64,000 nt of DNA from Actinoplanes sp. TBRC 11911 (GTDB lineage: Bacteria; Actinomycetota; Actinomycetes; Mycobacteriales; Micromonosporaceae), in the NCBI RefSeq assembly GCF_012933445.1, contig NZ_JABBNC010000017.1:1-64000 (forward strand). Direction: 5' to 3'. The translations under genes and the position numbers were made by a program. How positions within the stretch are numbered: position 1 is the first letter of the stretch; each line of letters starts with the position of its first letter. Shown here piece after piece: positions 22,740 through 31,079 of this stretch. Under the pieces are notes generated by a model. It made no database searches. It had not been told where the DNA came from and was given only the letters and a program-made list of their open reading frames with translations.

Positions 22740-24140
22740 GTGACAGAGACAGCCGCCGCAAGCGGACTGGACGTCGCCGAACTGCGCGGCGCCGTGGCCG
22801 GCCCGGTCCTGCTGCCGGGCGACGACGGGTTTGCCGCCGAGACCGCACCGTTCAACCTGAACAACCCGCTGAGCCCGGCCGTCGCGGTCGGCGTCACCGG
22901 TGCCGCCGACGTGCGCGCCGCGGTTCGCTTCGCGGCCCGCCACGGGCTGCCGGTGGCGGTGCGCGGCGGTGGGCATCAGGTGGTCCGGGAGGCGCACGGC
23001 GCCGTTCTGATCAACACCGCCCGGATGGACGGCGTCCGCATCGACGCGGCCAACCGGACGGCTCGCATCGAGGCCGGGGTGCGCTGGGGCGCGGTGGTGG
23101 CCGAGGCCGCCCAGCACGGGCTCGCCCCGATGAACGGGTCGGCCCCGACGGTCGGCGCCGTCGGCTACATCCTGGGCGGTGGGCAGAGCCCGATCTTCGG
23201 CCGGTCGCTGGGGTACGCGGCCGACCACGTCCGGCGCATCGAGGTGGTCACCGCCGACGGCGAGGGACACGACGTCACCGCCACCAGCGAGCCGGACCTG
23301 TTCTGGGCGCTGCTCGGCGGCAAGGGCAACTTCGGGGTGGTCACGGCGATCGAGGTCGAGTTGTTCGCGGTCACCGAGTTCTACGGCGGTGGCGTCTACT
23401 TCCCGGGCGCGAGCATGAAGGACGTGCTCCGGATCTGGAGCACCTGGGCGCCCACGTTGCCGGAGCAGGCGACGACATCGTTCGCGGTGCAGCGGCTGCC
23501 CGCCCTGGATGCCTTCCCGGAACCGCTGCGCGGCGCGTTCGTGCTGCACGTGCGCTTCGCGTATCTGGGCGGCGCCGAGGAAGGGGAGCGCCTGTTCGCG
23601 CCGATCCGCGCGGCCGCCACGCCGATCATCGACGACGTGCGGATGCGCCCGTACACGGAGAACGCGATGATCCACCTCGACCCGCCGGAGCCGGTCCCGT
23701 ACTTCGACCGGACCACCACGCTGCGCGAGTTCTCGCCGGGCGTACTCGACACCCTGTGGGACTTCGCCGGGCCGGACACGAACAACCCTCTGCTCAGCAT
23801 CGAGGTGCGGCTGCTCGGCGGCGCGTTCGACCAGGAACCCGCCGTCCCCAACTCGGTTGCCAGCCGCGGCGTGCCGTACGTGATGTTCGCCTTCGGGGTG
23901 GGCGGGTCCGGGCAGGCCGACCTGTTGCGGGGGTGGCTCGAGCGCATGGTGCAGACGTTCGCACCGTGGGCGGTCGACGACCGGCGCATGGTGAACTTCC
24001 TGTCCAAGGACGAGGCGGTCACTCCGGAGCAGGTGCGGCGGGCCTACGGCGCGGAGCGCTACGACCGGCTCGCGGCCATCAAGGGCCGCGTCGACCCCGG
24101 CAACATGTTCCGGCTGAACCACAACATCCAGCCCCTCTGA
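22740..24140 (+). CDS. FAD-binding oxidoreductase (BBE/PCMH type)
   Basis: The 466-residue protein belongs to the berberine-bridge-enzyme-like group. The PCMH FAD-binding domain has PAVAVGVTGAADVRAAVRFAARHGLPVAVRGGGHQVV, then GVRIDAANRTARIEAGVRWGAVV, then GAVGYILGGGQSPIFGRSLGYAADHV. The BBE C-terminus has YGAERYDRLAAIKGRVDPGNMFRLNHNI. The usual second covalent-FAD Cys near GxxG(C)xxVGxxG is not evident; here it reads APTVGAVGYILGGG, so flavin is probably held by the His in GGGH only. I start at the GTG at 22740 with TGGAG 9 nt upstream; an ATG at 22638 would add 34 residues with no ribosome site. Substrate unknown. Confidence 0.85.
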   Translation: MTETAAASGLDVAELRGAVAGPVLLPGDDGFAAETAPFNLNNPLSPAVAVGVTGAADVRAAVRFAARHGLPVAVRGGGHQVVREAHGAVLINTARMDGVRIDAANRTARIEAGVRWGAVVAEAAQHGLAPMNGSAPTVGAVGYILGGGQSPIFGRSLGYAADHVRRIEVVTADGEGHDVTATSEPDLFWALLGGKGNFGVVTAIEVELFAVTEFYGGGVYFPGASMKDVLRIWSTWAPTLPEQATTSFAVQRLPALDAFPEPLRGAFVLHVRFAYLGGAEEGERLFAPIRAAATPIIDDVRMRPYTENAMIHLDPPEPVPYFDRTTTLREFSPGVLDTLWDFAGPDTNNPLLSIEVRLLGGAFDQEPAVPNSVASRGVPYVMFAFGVGGSGQADLLRGWLERMVQTFAPWAVDDRRMVNFLSKDEAVTPEQVRRAYGAERYDRLAAIKGRVDPGNMFRLNHNIQPL

Positions 24141-24274
24141 GCGTCGGCCATGGCGCACCACCTGATCAAGTCCTGAGCTTTGCTCCTCGCCCCCGCACAG
24201 CAGCCACCACGGTCTCCGGCCGTGGTGGCTGCGCGGTGTCCGGGCGCTGTCCGAACGGCCGAGGGACCGGTGGT

Positions 24275-24292
24275 TATCTATATAGATAGAGT
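24275..24292 (+). promoter_or_regulatory. PadR operator overlapping leaderless -10 element
   Basis: A perfect 14-bp palindrome, TATCTATATAGATA (24275-24288), overlaps TAGAGT (24287-24292), which is followed by 6 nt and the PadR GTG. The geometry marks a leaderless promoter whose -10 box is covered by the operator, the expected form of autorepression. TATC-type AT-rich palindromes are typical PadR sites. Confidence 0.65.
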
Positions 24293-24298
24293 TTGGCG

Positions 24299-24613
24299 GT
24301 GACCCGGAGCCGGCGACTTTCCCCGCAGACCATCGCGGTGCTGAGCGCGCTCGCCGCCGACCCGTCGGCCTGGCGCCACGGCTACGAGCTGGGGCGGCAG
24401 GTCGGGCTGAAGGCCGGCTCGCTCTACCCGATCCTGATCCGGCTGTGCGACCGCGGGCTGCTGGAGGCCACCTGGGAAAGCGACCCGCCGCCCGGCCGGC
24501 CGGCGCGGCATCTGTATCGGCTGACCGGGGAGGGGGCTCGGGTGGCCGGGGAGGGCGCGGCCGAGGAGGTGTTGCCGGGGCGGTCGCGGAGCGAGTTGCG
24601 GGGTGCGTGGTGA
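24299..24613 (+). CDS. PadR-family transcriptional regulator
   Basis: The 104-residue protein is a short PadR winged helix: QTIAVLSALAADPSAWRHGYELGRQVGLKAGSLYPILIRLCDRGLLEATWESDPPPGRPARHLYRLTGEGARVAGE. GSLYPxLxRLxxRGLL and R-H-Y-LTxxGxR are the family hallmarks. It starts at a GTG placed 6 nt after a TAGAGT -10 element, so the message is leaderless, and an operator-like palindrome covers that element. Its stop overlaps the start of the membrane-protein gene (GTGA), the usual two-gene PadR arrangement in which the partner's expression is controlled by the repressor. Confidence 0.92.
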   Translation: MTRSRRLSPQTIAVLSALAADPSAWRHGYELGRQVGLKAGSLYPILIRLCDRGLLEATWESDPPPGRPARHLYRLTGEGARVAGEGAAEEVLPGRSRSELRGAW

Positions 24614-25608
24614 GCCGGCGCGACGCGGCCGGACGGCTGGTGGCGTCCGTTGCCCACCTCCTGCCGCCCGGCCGCCGCGAATGGGGTGCCGCGATGCAGG
24701 CGGAGCTCGAGGCCATCGGGCCGCGCGGGGAGCGCTGGCGCTTCGCCGCCGGCTGTGTCCGGGTGGTCGTTACCCGGCCCGCGGTGTGGCGACGTACCGG
24801 GTACCCGCTGCTGGTGCTGGCACTGCTGGTCGCCGGGGTGCACACGGTCGCGGGGGTTTCGTACGGGCCGTTGCGGTGGGGCCTTGTCGGGCTGGTCGGC
24901 GCGCTGCTGCTGGTGGTCGGGCTCGGGCGGGTCAGGCCGTTCGGGCCGGTGGCGGGTGGCGCCGCCGCGCGTGGTCTGCGCACCGGCGGCCATCTCCTCG
25001 TCGGTGCTCTGGCCGCGGAGGCGGTCGCGTCCATGGCGCACAAGACCAATCACGACATCGCGGGGGTGCCCGTCTATACGGTGATGTTCGCGGGGTATCT
25101 GCTCGGACTCGCCGCGCTGACCGCGCGACGTTCGCCCGCTACCACGCGCACCCTGATCATCGGCGTCGCCGCCGGCGGTGTCGCGGCCGCCGGGTGGACC
25201 GTGCTGGTGATGGCGTTCCCGCCGATCCCGGCCGACCCCTCGGCGGCGGTCCTCTTCACCGTCGCGGGGATGGGCGCGGCCGGATGGGTCGCCGCCCGTC
25301 GCGGGGGTGGTGCCGCCGAGCTTCTGGCCGGGGCATGCGCCGGCACCGTCGCGACGTTGCTGATCCTCAACGTGTTCAGCGTGCTGGTCGCTGCCGGGCC
25401 GGCGTGGCTCATCACGCCGTTGGTCCCGCACGCGCTGACCCCCGCCGACCGGCTGGCCGGCAGCCGCATCGAGATCCACGACCCGTATCTGTGGATGCTG
25501 CTGTTCGGCTGGCTGATCGCCGTGGGTCTGTGCGCGGCGGTGGTGCGGCGGTCGGCCGTGGATGGGGTGTCCGCGGATCACGCCGGGCCGGTCCCGGGTA
25601 TTGACTAG
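24610..25608 (+). CDS. Multi-pass membrane protein partnered with PadR
   Basis: The 332-residue protein begins at a GTG overlapping the PadR stop. The soluble N-terminus (SRRDAAGRLVASVAHLLPPGRREWGAAMQAELEAI) is typical of PadR-linked membrane proteins. About eight hydrophobic segments follow from residue 65 to 325 (LLVLALLVAGVHTVAGV, WGLVGLVGALLLVVGL, VYTVMFAGYLLGLAALTA, TLIIGVAAGGVAAAGWTVLVMAF, AVLFTVAGMGAAGWVAA and LWMLLFGWLIAVGLCAAVV). There are no ABC or MFS motifs. It is probably regulated by the upstream PadR. Function is unknown; a role in envelope stress or drug response is only an analogy. Confidence 0.8.
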   Translation: MSRRDAAGRLVASVAHLLPPGRREWGAAMQAELEAIGPRGERWRFAAGCVRVVVTRPAVWRRTGYPLLVLALLVAGVHTVAGVSYGPLRWGLVGLVGALLLVVGLGRVRPFGPVAGGAAARGLRTGGHLLVGALAAEAVASMAHKTNHDIAGVPVYTVMFAGYLLGLAALTARRSPATTRTLIIGVAAGGVAAAGWTVLVMAFPPIPADPSAAVLFTVAGMGAAGWVAARRGGGAAELLAGACAGTVATLLILNVFSVLVAAGPAWLITPLVPHALTPADRLAGSRIEIHDPYLWMLLFGWLIAVGLCAAVVRRSAVDGVSADHAGPVPGID

Positions 25609-25612
25609 AAAA

Positions 25613-25638
25613 GGGGGCGTGGCGGACGCCACGCCCCC
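25613..25638. terminator. Bidirectional terminator
   Basis: GGGGGCGTGGCG (25613-25624) pairs with CGCCACGCCCCC (25627-25638). A run of A precedes it and C/T follows, so it can end both the plus-strand PadR unit and the minus-strand phosphatase gene, which stops at 25648. Confidence 0.8.
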
Positions 25639-25647
25639 CACGGTCGC

Positions 25648-27678
25648 TCAGGAACGACCGTTGTGCGGGTGGTCGATGGTGCGGATCGCGCCGCGGCCGG
25701 CGGTGCGCTCGAGGGTGATGCGGTCGATCTCCGCGTACGGCTTGCCACTGCCCGGCAGCGCGTCCGCCAGGGTGCGGATCGTGAACGTCGTCTTCTGCCC
25801 GGCACGGCCCGGCACCACGTCCACCGCGATGAACGCGTAGTCGTCGTAGCGGACCTGCGACCAGTCGACGACCTCGGGGACCTTCGTACCGGTCGGGTAG
25901 CCGTCGCCCGGCTTGATGGTCGTGCCGTCCTTCGACCAGACGTAGCTGTTCACGACGTTCTCGGTGTTGTTCTCCTTGGTGTTCGCGCCACCGGCCGGCT
26001 GGTAGCCGCGGAAGCGCTGGCCCTCCGGCAGCAGCTGCGGGCCGGTCGGGGTGACGCCCGCGGGGGCCGGTGCGGCGGCGCTCGGCGCGGGCCGGAACGG
26101 GTAGCGGGGGCGGCCGCCGGAACCGACGCAGATGTAGGTCACGCCGTCGTCGGCCGGGTGGATGGTCGAGCCGTCCGGCGCCGGGCGGGTGCGCCGGCCG
26201 TACCGGATCGGGTCGGTGCGCTCGAGCAGGTGGTTGTGGCCGTTCACGACCAGGTCCACCTGGTACTTGCTGAACAGCGGGTCCAGCTTGTCGCGCAGGC
26301 CGCCGTCCGAGGCGTGGTTGTCGGTGGTCGAGTACATGCAGTGGTGGAAGAAGACGACGACGAAGTCGATGCCCTCGGCCGCCGCCCCGCTGCGCCACTC
26401 CTTCAGCGACTGCTCCAGCCAGCGCAACTGGGCGCCGCCGGAGTAATTCAAGTTCGTCTGGATCTCGTACGACAGATCGTTCGCGTCCACCGAGATCACG
26501 GCGACGTTCCCGTAGACGAAGCGATACACCGACGGGCAGCCGTGCGGCCCGTTCTCCGGCAGGTCCAGGCGCTTGGCGTGGCTCGCGTACCCGTGGGTGG
26601 GGCTGCCACCCAGGAACTCGGTGTTGCCGTAGAGCGGCTCCATGTCGTGGTTGCCGGTCGCGAACATCCACGGCGTGAACGCGGCCTGCGACTCGATCTG
26701 GTTGAGGAACACGTCCCACACGTACGGGTTGAAGAAGTTCTTGCCGAACACCGCGGCCCCGCCGGTCGCGGTCGGCGAGACGCCGCTGTTGTCGGCGGGC
26801 AGTCCGCTGCCGTCCGGGTCGGCGTAGCAGATGTCGCCGGCCAGCAACGTGAAGACGGGATTCTGCGTGGCCATCAGGTTGGTCTGGCTGATGGCCGGGT
26901 GCGGGTCGGTGCCGTTCGGACCGGCGACGGGGTCGTCCGTCTTGTAGTAGCCGTCGTCGAAAATGCCCTTCGACCACGTGCCCCCGGCCGCCGTCACGAA
27001 AGCCGGGTCCTGTCCCCAGGCGTACTTGGGGTCGGTGGGTGAGGTGTTGGTGCCGACGTCGGCGAACGCGGTGAAGGTGAACGGCTTCGGCGCCTTCGTG
27101 TCGTGGCCGTGGCCGAGCACCCGGGCGGGCGCGGTGGTGAAGTGCGCGTCGCCGCTGACCGTGCCGTCGGACAACCGCACCCGGTAGTGGTAGACGGAGT
27201 CCTCGCGCAGCCCGGTGATGGTCGCCTTCAGGTAGAACTGGCTGCCGATCGGGCCTTCGGCGATCGCGTACTGGCCGAGCAGGTGCTGGATGTCCGCGTC
27301 GTGGCGCGCGCCGTAGTGGCCGGGCGCCGTGCCGACCTCGACCCAGGCCTTGAGGTTCCGCGGGAGCGAGCCGGTCTTGCTGACCAGCTGCGCGGTGACC
27401 GCCATGGCGTTGCGCAGCGTTCCGTCGGATGCCGGCACGAACGAGATGTGCCGGCCCGATACGACGACGCCGGCGTTACCGGCGGTGCCCCCGCCGGCCG
27501 CGAACGCCGCGTCGGCGAGAGCGAACTGGGCCACCGCGACGCCGCCCGCGCCCGCGACCGCCGCCTTGAGCATCGACCGCCGGGAGACGGACTGCCGGGC
27601 GAGCGCCTGAGTGTTGAACTCCGCGTACTCATCGACAGTCAGGGGTCGTTTGTTCAGAAATTTACTCACGGACGCCAT
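25648..27678 (-). CDS. TAT-exported purple-acid-phosphatase-like metallophosphoesterase
   Basis: The 676-residue protein has a long TAT-type N-region (VSRRSMLKAAVAGAGGVAVAQFALADAAFA). An Fn3-like purple acid phosphatase N-domain follows (about 100-190, with YHYRVRLSDGTVSGDAHFTTAPA), then a calcineurin-like metallophosphoesterase core. The metal motifs appear in order: TFTAFADVG, LLAGDICYAD, ATGNHD, VVVFFHHCMYS and VVNGHNHLLERT. These match the GD..Y/GNHD/GHxH set that holds an Fe-Fe/Zn centre. I start at 27678; an ATG 11 codons upstream is possible. It is alone on its strand and preceded by a PHO-box-like repeat, so it is probably secreted to free phosphate from organic esters under phosphate limitation. 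Confidence 0.9.
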   Translation of the reverse strand: MASVSKFLNKRPLTVDEYAEFNTQALARQSVSRRSMLKAAVAGAGGVAVAQFALADAAFAAGGGTAGNAGVVVSGRHISFVPASDGTLRNAMAVTAQLVSKTGSLPRNLKAWVEVGTAPGHYGARHDADIQHLLGQYAIAEGPIGSQFYLKATITGLREDSVYHYRVRLSDGTVSGDAHFTTAPARVLGHGHDTKAPKPFTFTAFADVGTNTSPTDPKYAWGQDPAFVTAAGGTWSKGIFDDGYYKTDDPVAGPNGTDPHPAISQTNLMATQNPVFTLLAGDICYADPDGSGLPADNSGVSPTATGGAAVFGKNFFNPYVWDVFLNQIESQAAFTPWMFATGNHDMEPLYGNTEFLGGSPTHGYASHAKRLDLPENGPHGCPSVYRFVYGNVAVISVDANDLSYEIQTNLNYSGGAQLRWLEQSLKEWRSGAAAEGIDFVVVFFHHCMYSTTDNHASDGGLRDKLDPLFSKYQVDLVVNGHNHLLERTDPIRYGRRTRPAPDGSTIHPADDGVTYICVGSGGRPRYPFRPAPSAAAPAPAGVTPTGPQLLPEGQRFRGYQPAGGANTKENNTENVVNSYVWSKDGTTIKPGDGYPTGTKVPEVVDWSQVRYDDYAFIAVDVVPGRAGQKTTFTIRTLADALPGSGKPYAEIDRITLERTAGRGAIRTIDHPHNGRS

Positions 27679-27720
27679 GGTCGATCGACTCCGGGATGGC
27701 CCTAGAGTCATTTCGCGGTC

Positions 27721-27754
27721 GAATCAATGAACGCATTGCTATTTGCTATTGAAC
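27721..27754 (-). promoter_or_regulatory. PHO-box-like direct repeat upstream of phosphatase
   Basis: Read on the minus strand, GTTCAATAGCA and GTTCATTGATT are 22 bp apart with a degenerate unit AATAGCAATGC between them, giving three 11-bp units. Actinomycete PhoP binds 11-bp direct repeats starting GTTCA. The box lies 43-76 nt upstream of the phosphatase ATG. This supports phosphate control, though one unit is weak. Confidence 0.5.
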
Positions 27755-27936
27755 GTAACCGGATGGCTGTTGGCTCGCGTTTCCCGCTTGACATCGACCG
27801 CCGATCATCTCCGCTGCCGCTTCACAGTGGCTGCGAAAATGCTATCCCGCATTCATATTGATATTCGACTATCATATTAATTGCGGCTCGTGCGAAGTAA
27901 TACGCGCAGAGCGCCGCGGTCGTGCCGGATGAGCGG

Positions 27937-28230
27937 CTACGGCGCTGCCGGGTCGCCGGGGGCGGCGGCGAAGCCGGCCTCGCCGCCGTCGGCCAGGACG
28001 CTGACGCCGGGGAGGGCGGAGGAGTTCAGCGTCCAGAGCCACAGGGCCGCGTCGACGGCGGCGTGCGGATCGTCGGCGGCGAAGCCGTCCGGGTTCTCCC
28101 AGCCCGCGCTGACCGCGGCCGCGACCAGCGACGGTGCGTCGGTGACCGCCAGCCTGGTCCGGCGGGACAGCTCGATGACGGGTTGCCCGGCGGGCACCGG
28201 GCTGTCGACGCCGGTGTGTTCGATCGACAC
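27937..28230 (-). CDS. Hypothetical protein, 97 aa
   Basis: A GTG at 28230 with AGGGGAC 3-9 nt upstream opens a 97-residue frame: SIEHTGVDSPVPAG, then VIELSRRTRLAVTDAPSLVAAAVSAGWENPDGFAADDPHAAVDAALWLWTLN, ending in a Gly/Ala/Pro tail. It is a small acidic soluble protein with no signal or membrane helix. I do not recognise it. It lies 91 bp after the long catabolic operon on the same strand and might be its distal gene or separate. Good ribosome site and plausible composition are the main support. Confidence 0.55.
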   Translation of the reverse strand: MSIEHTGVDSPVPAGQPVIELSRRTRLAVTDAPSLVAAAVSAGWENPDGFAADDPHAAVDAALWLWTLNSSALPGVSVLADGGEAGFAAAPGDPAAP

Positions 28231-28320
28231 GGAGTCCCCTGAGCGGCTGTCGTAGGTTGGCTGTCCCCCTATGAAACCCGGCCCGGCGCACGAAAGAGGC
28301 CACTTCGGCGGATTTGGCCG

Positions 28321-29808
28321 TCAGGACAGGGTCGCTCGCAGGGATGCCACCGCCGTAGCGAAGGACGGGCGGTCCAGTACCGCGCCCCGGTAGCGCCCGG
28401 CCCGGACCGGCTCGTCGAAGAACACGGCGGGCAGGGTGTCGGCCGACGCGGGCACCCGCAGGCGGCGGTTCACCTCGAACATCAGGCGCAACCGGGTCCC
28501 GCCCAGCGCCAGCACGTCGGGCCGGGTGCCGGTCACCGCCGCGACCAGGTCCGCCACCAGGGCGAGGGTCAGCGGGCGGGTCGGGGTGGCGGCGAACACG
28601 CAGACGCCCAGCGCGTCCAGCCCGCTCCACAACCGCATCAGCTGGGCCGTGCGGAAAACGTCGAGCGTGCCCCTCGGCGACGGGACCGTGACGCCCAGCG
28701 CGCGCATCTCCGGGAAGCTCGCCGGCAACCCCAGTTCGGGGTCGAAGTCCAGGTCGTGCTCGATCATGTCGTAGCGGGGGCCGATCGGTGACACCGCGTA
28801 CGCCAGCCCCAGGTTCGGCTGCACCCGCGGGTCGAACGGCGGGATCGCCACGCCCTTGCTGGTCACCGGCGGGCCGGCCAGGCGGGCGCCCACCTCGACC
28901 GGGTCCAGGCCGAGCTGCTCGCATCGGGAGAGCAGCGGCCACGGGTCGGTGCCCGCGTTCGGGCCCAGCATGGCCAGGGCTTCCTGGTGGAGACCGGCAC
29001 CGGCGTACAGCTTGATGCAGTCGGTGGGGCAGCCGGGGCAGGACGCCACGCCGGAGGCGGCCACGGGGGCGACCGCAACGCCGCCGCGGCGGGTGGTGTC
29101 GCGGAAGCCGGCGACCGGGGCGTAGCCGGGTTCGCCGTCCCACACGCCGAAACCGGGCAGGTCGTGCTGCCAAGCGGTAAGCGTGTTCTCGGCGTCCATA
29201 TAGGAGGCTCGCACGGCGTCGAGGGCGGCTGGCGAGGCCACCGGGATCGGTGCCGATCCGACCGCCACCACCGCCTTCACCCGGCGGGCGCCCAGATCGG
29301 CGCCGAGTCCGAGGCGCGGCAGCGGGTGGTGGCGGCAGGTGACAATTGACGCGTACGGGATCTGCCGCTCCCCCGCCGGGCCGATCACCGCGACGGCCGC
29401 CCCGGATCCGTACCGGTCCAGCAGCCGGTCGGTCGCCGGGCCCGTTTCGAGGCCCCACAGGTCATCGGCGGGTTCCGTCCACGCGCGGCCCGCCGACACG
29501 ACCACCCACACCGGCCGGGCCGCGCGCCCGTGCAGCACGACACCGGTCACGCCGGCCGCGCGCAGACCGGCCGCGAACGGGCCCTCCGCGCGGGTTTCGG
29601 CCACCGCGCCGGAGAGCGGGGACACGCCGACCGCCGCGCAGCGAGCCGTCCCGGGAGCGCCGGACCCACCGGCCGCACCGGTCACCAACGCCAGCGGCGG
29701 GTCCTGCAGGTGGTCGAGCAGGTGCCGCAGCGCCGGGATCGGCCCGCCGGCCGCGGCGACGACGGACGACCCGCCGCCGTCGCCGAGGTCGAGGCGGATC
29801 AGTGCCAC
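28321..29808 (-). CDS. Aldehyde:ferredoxin oxidoreductase-like protein (short form)
   Basis: The 495-residue protein (GTG at 29808) aligns by motif with tungsten-type AOR. The N-domain has VGVSPLSGAVAETRAEGPFAAGLRAAGVTGVVLHGRAARPVWV. ASIVTCRHHPLPRLGLGADLGARRVKAVVAVG is the pterin/cofactor region. The 4Fe-4S ligands appear as CPGCPTDCIKLYAG (CxxCxxxC) with a later Cys in LGVCVFAAT. Family members are about 600 residues, and this one has a shortened N-terminus lacking the usual first strands. AOR enzymes oxidise aldehydes to acids with a W/Mo-bispyranopterin. It ends the deoxysugar operon, overlapping the dehydratase gene by 10 bp, so oxidation of a lactaldehyde-like product is a reasonable guess. 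No maturation genes are nearby. Confidence 0.72.
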   Translation of the reverse strand: MALIRLDLGDGGGSSVVAAAGGPIPALRHLLDHLQDPPLALVTGAAGGSGAPGTARCAAVGVSPLSGAVAETRAEGPFAAGLRAAGVTGVVLHGRAARPVWVVVSAGRAWTEPADDLWGLETGPATDRLLDRYGSGAAVAVIGPAGERQIPYASIVTCRHHPLPRLGLGADLGARRVKAVVAVGSAPIPVASPAALDAVRASYMDAENTLTAWQHDLPGFGVWDGEPGYAPVAGFRDTTRRGGVAVAPVAASGVASCPGCPTDCIKLYAGAGLHQEALAMLGPNAGTDPWPLLSRCEQLGLDPVEVGARLAGPPVTSKGVAIPPFDPRVQPNLGLAYAVSPIGPRYDMIEHDLDFDPELGLPASFPEMRALGVTVPSPRGTLDVFRTAQLMRLWSGLDALGVCVFAATPTRPLTLALVADLVAAVTGTRPDVLALGGTRLRLMFEVNRRLRVPASADTLPAVFFDEPVRAGRYRGAVLDRPSFATAVASLRATLS

Positions 29809-31079
29809 GCGGGCCCGTTCGGATACGAGTACCGGGTCAGCGACGACTCCTTCATCCGCGACGAGAAGCCGGGCGCGGTCGGCACCTGGTACGCACCCTT
29901 CGTCACCACCACCGGGTCCTCGAAGTGCTCGTGCAGGTGGTCCACGTACTCGATGGTGCGGTCGTCGACGGAGCCGGACACCGCCACGTAGTCGAACATC
30001 GACAGGTGCTGGACCAGCTCGCACAGGCCGACGCCGCCGGCATGCGGGCACACCGGGACGCCGAACTTGGCGGCCAGCAACAGGATCGCGATGTTCTCGT
30101 TGACGCCGGCCACCCGGCACGCGTCGATCTGGACCACGTCGACGGCGGAGGCCTGCAGCAACTGCTTGAAAATGATGCGGTTCTGCACGTGCTCACCGGT
30201 GGCGACGCGTACGCCCAGGGGCCGCACCGCCTGCCGGATCGCCGCGTGCGCGAGGATGTCGTCGGGGCTGGTCGGCTCCTCGATCCACCACGGGCGGTAG
30301 GGGGCGAGGGCGGACACCCACTCGATCGCCGCGCTCACATCCCAGCGCTGGTTGGCGTCGACAGCGATCCGGACGTCGTCGCCCACCGCCTGCCGGGCGA
30401 GCTTCATCCGGCGTACGTCGTCGGAGAGGTCGGCGCCCACCTTGAGCTTGATCTGCGCGAAGCCGTCGCCGACCGCCTGGCGGGCCAGCCGCACCAGCTT
30501 CTCGTCGTCGTATCCGAGCCAGCCCGGCGTCGTGGTATAGGCTGGATATCCGTTTTGTCCCAATAAATCAAGCCTGTCGGAAATGCCGGGACGGGCCGCA
30601 TCCAGGAGATCGATCGCCTCACCAGGAGTAAGCGCGTCCGACAGATAACGCCAGTCCACCATGTCCACGACCTGCGCCGGCGAAAGGTCGACCAGGAACC
30701 GCCACAGTGGCTTCCCGGCCCGCCGTGCCGCCAGATCCCACGCCGCGTTGATCAGCGCCGCCGCGGCCAGATGCATGACGCCCTTCTCCGGCCCCAGCCA
30801 CCGGATCTGCGAGTCGTGCGTGAGCCGCCGCGCGAACTCCCCCAGATCCGTGACGTCGCGCCCCACCACCATCGGCGCCAGCGTGTCGATCGCCGCCCGC
30901 GCGACCTCGTTCCCGCGCCCGATCGTGAAGGTGAATCCGTGCCCCTCGCGCAGATCCTCGTCGACCAGGACCACGTACGCCGCGGAGTAGTCCGGGTCGG
31001 GGTTCATCGCGTCGGACCCGTCCAGTTCGCGCGAGGTCGGGAAGCGGACGTCGTACGTCCGAACCGCAATGATGGTCAC
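29799..31079 (-). CDS. L-fuconate-dehydratase-like enolase superfamily enzyme
   Basis: The 426-residue protein has the enolase-superfamily mandelate-racemase fold, with all expected ligands visible. The KxK acid/base is in FAQIKLKVGADL. Metal ligands are DANQRWDV, WIEEPTSPDD and TGEHVQNR. The His base is in VCPHAGGVGLCELVQHL, where the HAGGVGLCE motif is characteristic of L-fuconate dehydratase. The N-terminal capping domain contains TSRELDGSDAMNPDPDYSAAYV, also FucD-like. It starts at a GTG overlapping the lactonase stop (GTGA). The reaction is probably L-fuconate to 2-keto-3-deoxy-L-fuconate. Together with the adjacent dehydrogenase and lactonase it makes steps 1 to 3 of oxidative fucose breakdown. 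Confidence 0.85.
   Translation of the reverse strand: MTIIAVRTYDVRFPTSRELDGSDAMNPDPDYSAAYVVLVDEDLREGHGFTFTIGRGNEVARAAIDTLAPMVVGRDVTDLGEFARRLTHDSQIRWLGPEKGVMHLAAAALINAAWDLAARRAGKPLWRFLVDLSPAQVVDMVDWRYLSDALTPGEAIDLLDAARPGISDRLDLLGQNGYPAYTTTPGWLGYDDEKLVRLARQAVGDGFAQIKLKVGADLSDDVRRMKLARQAVGDDVRIAVDANQRWDVSAAIEWVSALAPYRPWWIEEPTSPDDILAHAAIRQAVRPLGVRVATGEHVQNRIIFKQLLQASAVDVVQIDACRVAGVNENIAILLLAAKFGVPVCPHAGGVGLCELVQHLSMFDYVAVSGSVDDRTIEYVDHLHEHFEDPVVVTKGAYQVPTAPGFSSRMKESSLTRYSYPNGPAWH

Noticed and set aside
22638..22740. ATG at 22638 as the start of the FAD oxidoreductase
   Set aside because: No ribosome site, and an extra 34 residues that do not look like the family. The GTG at 22740 has TGGAG at good spacing. 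The choice is not certain.
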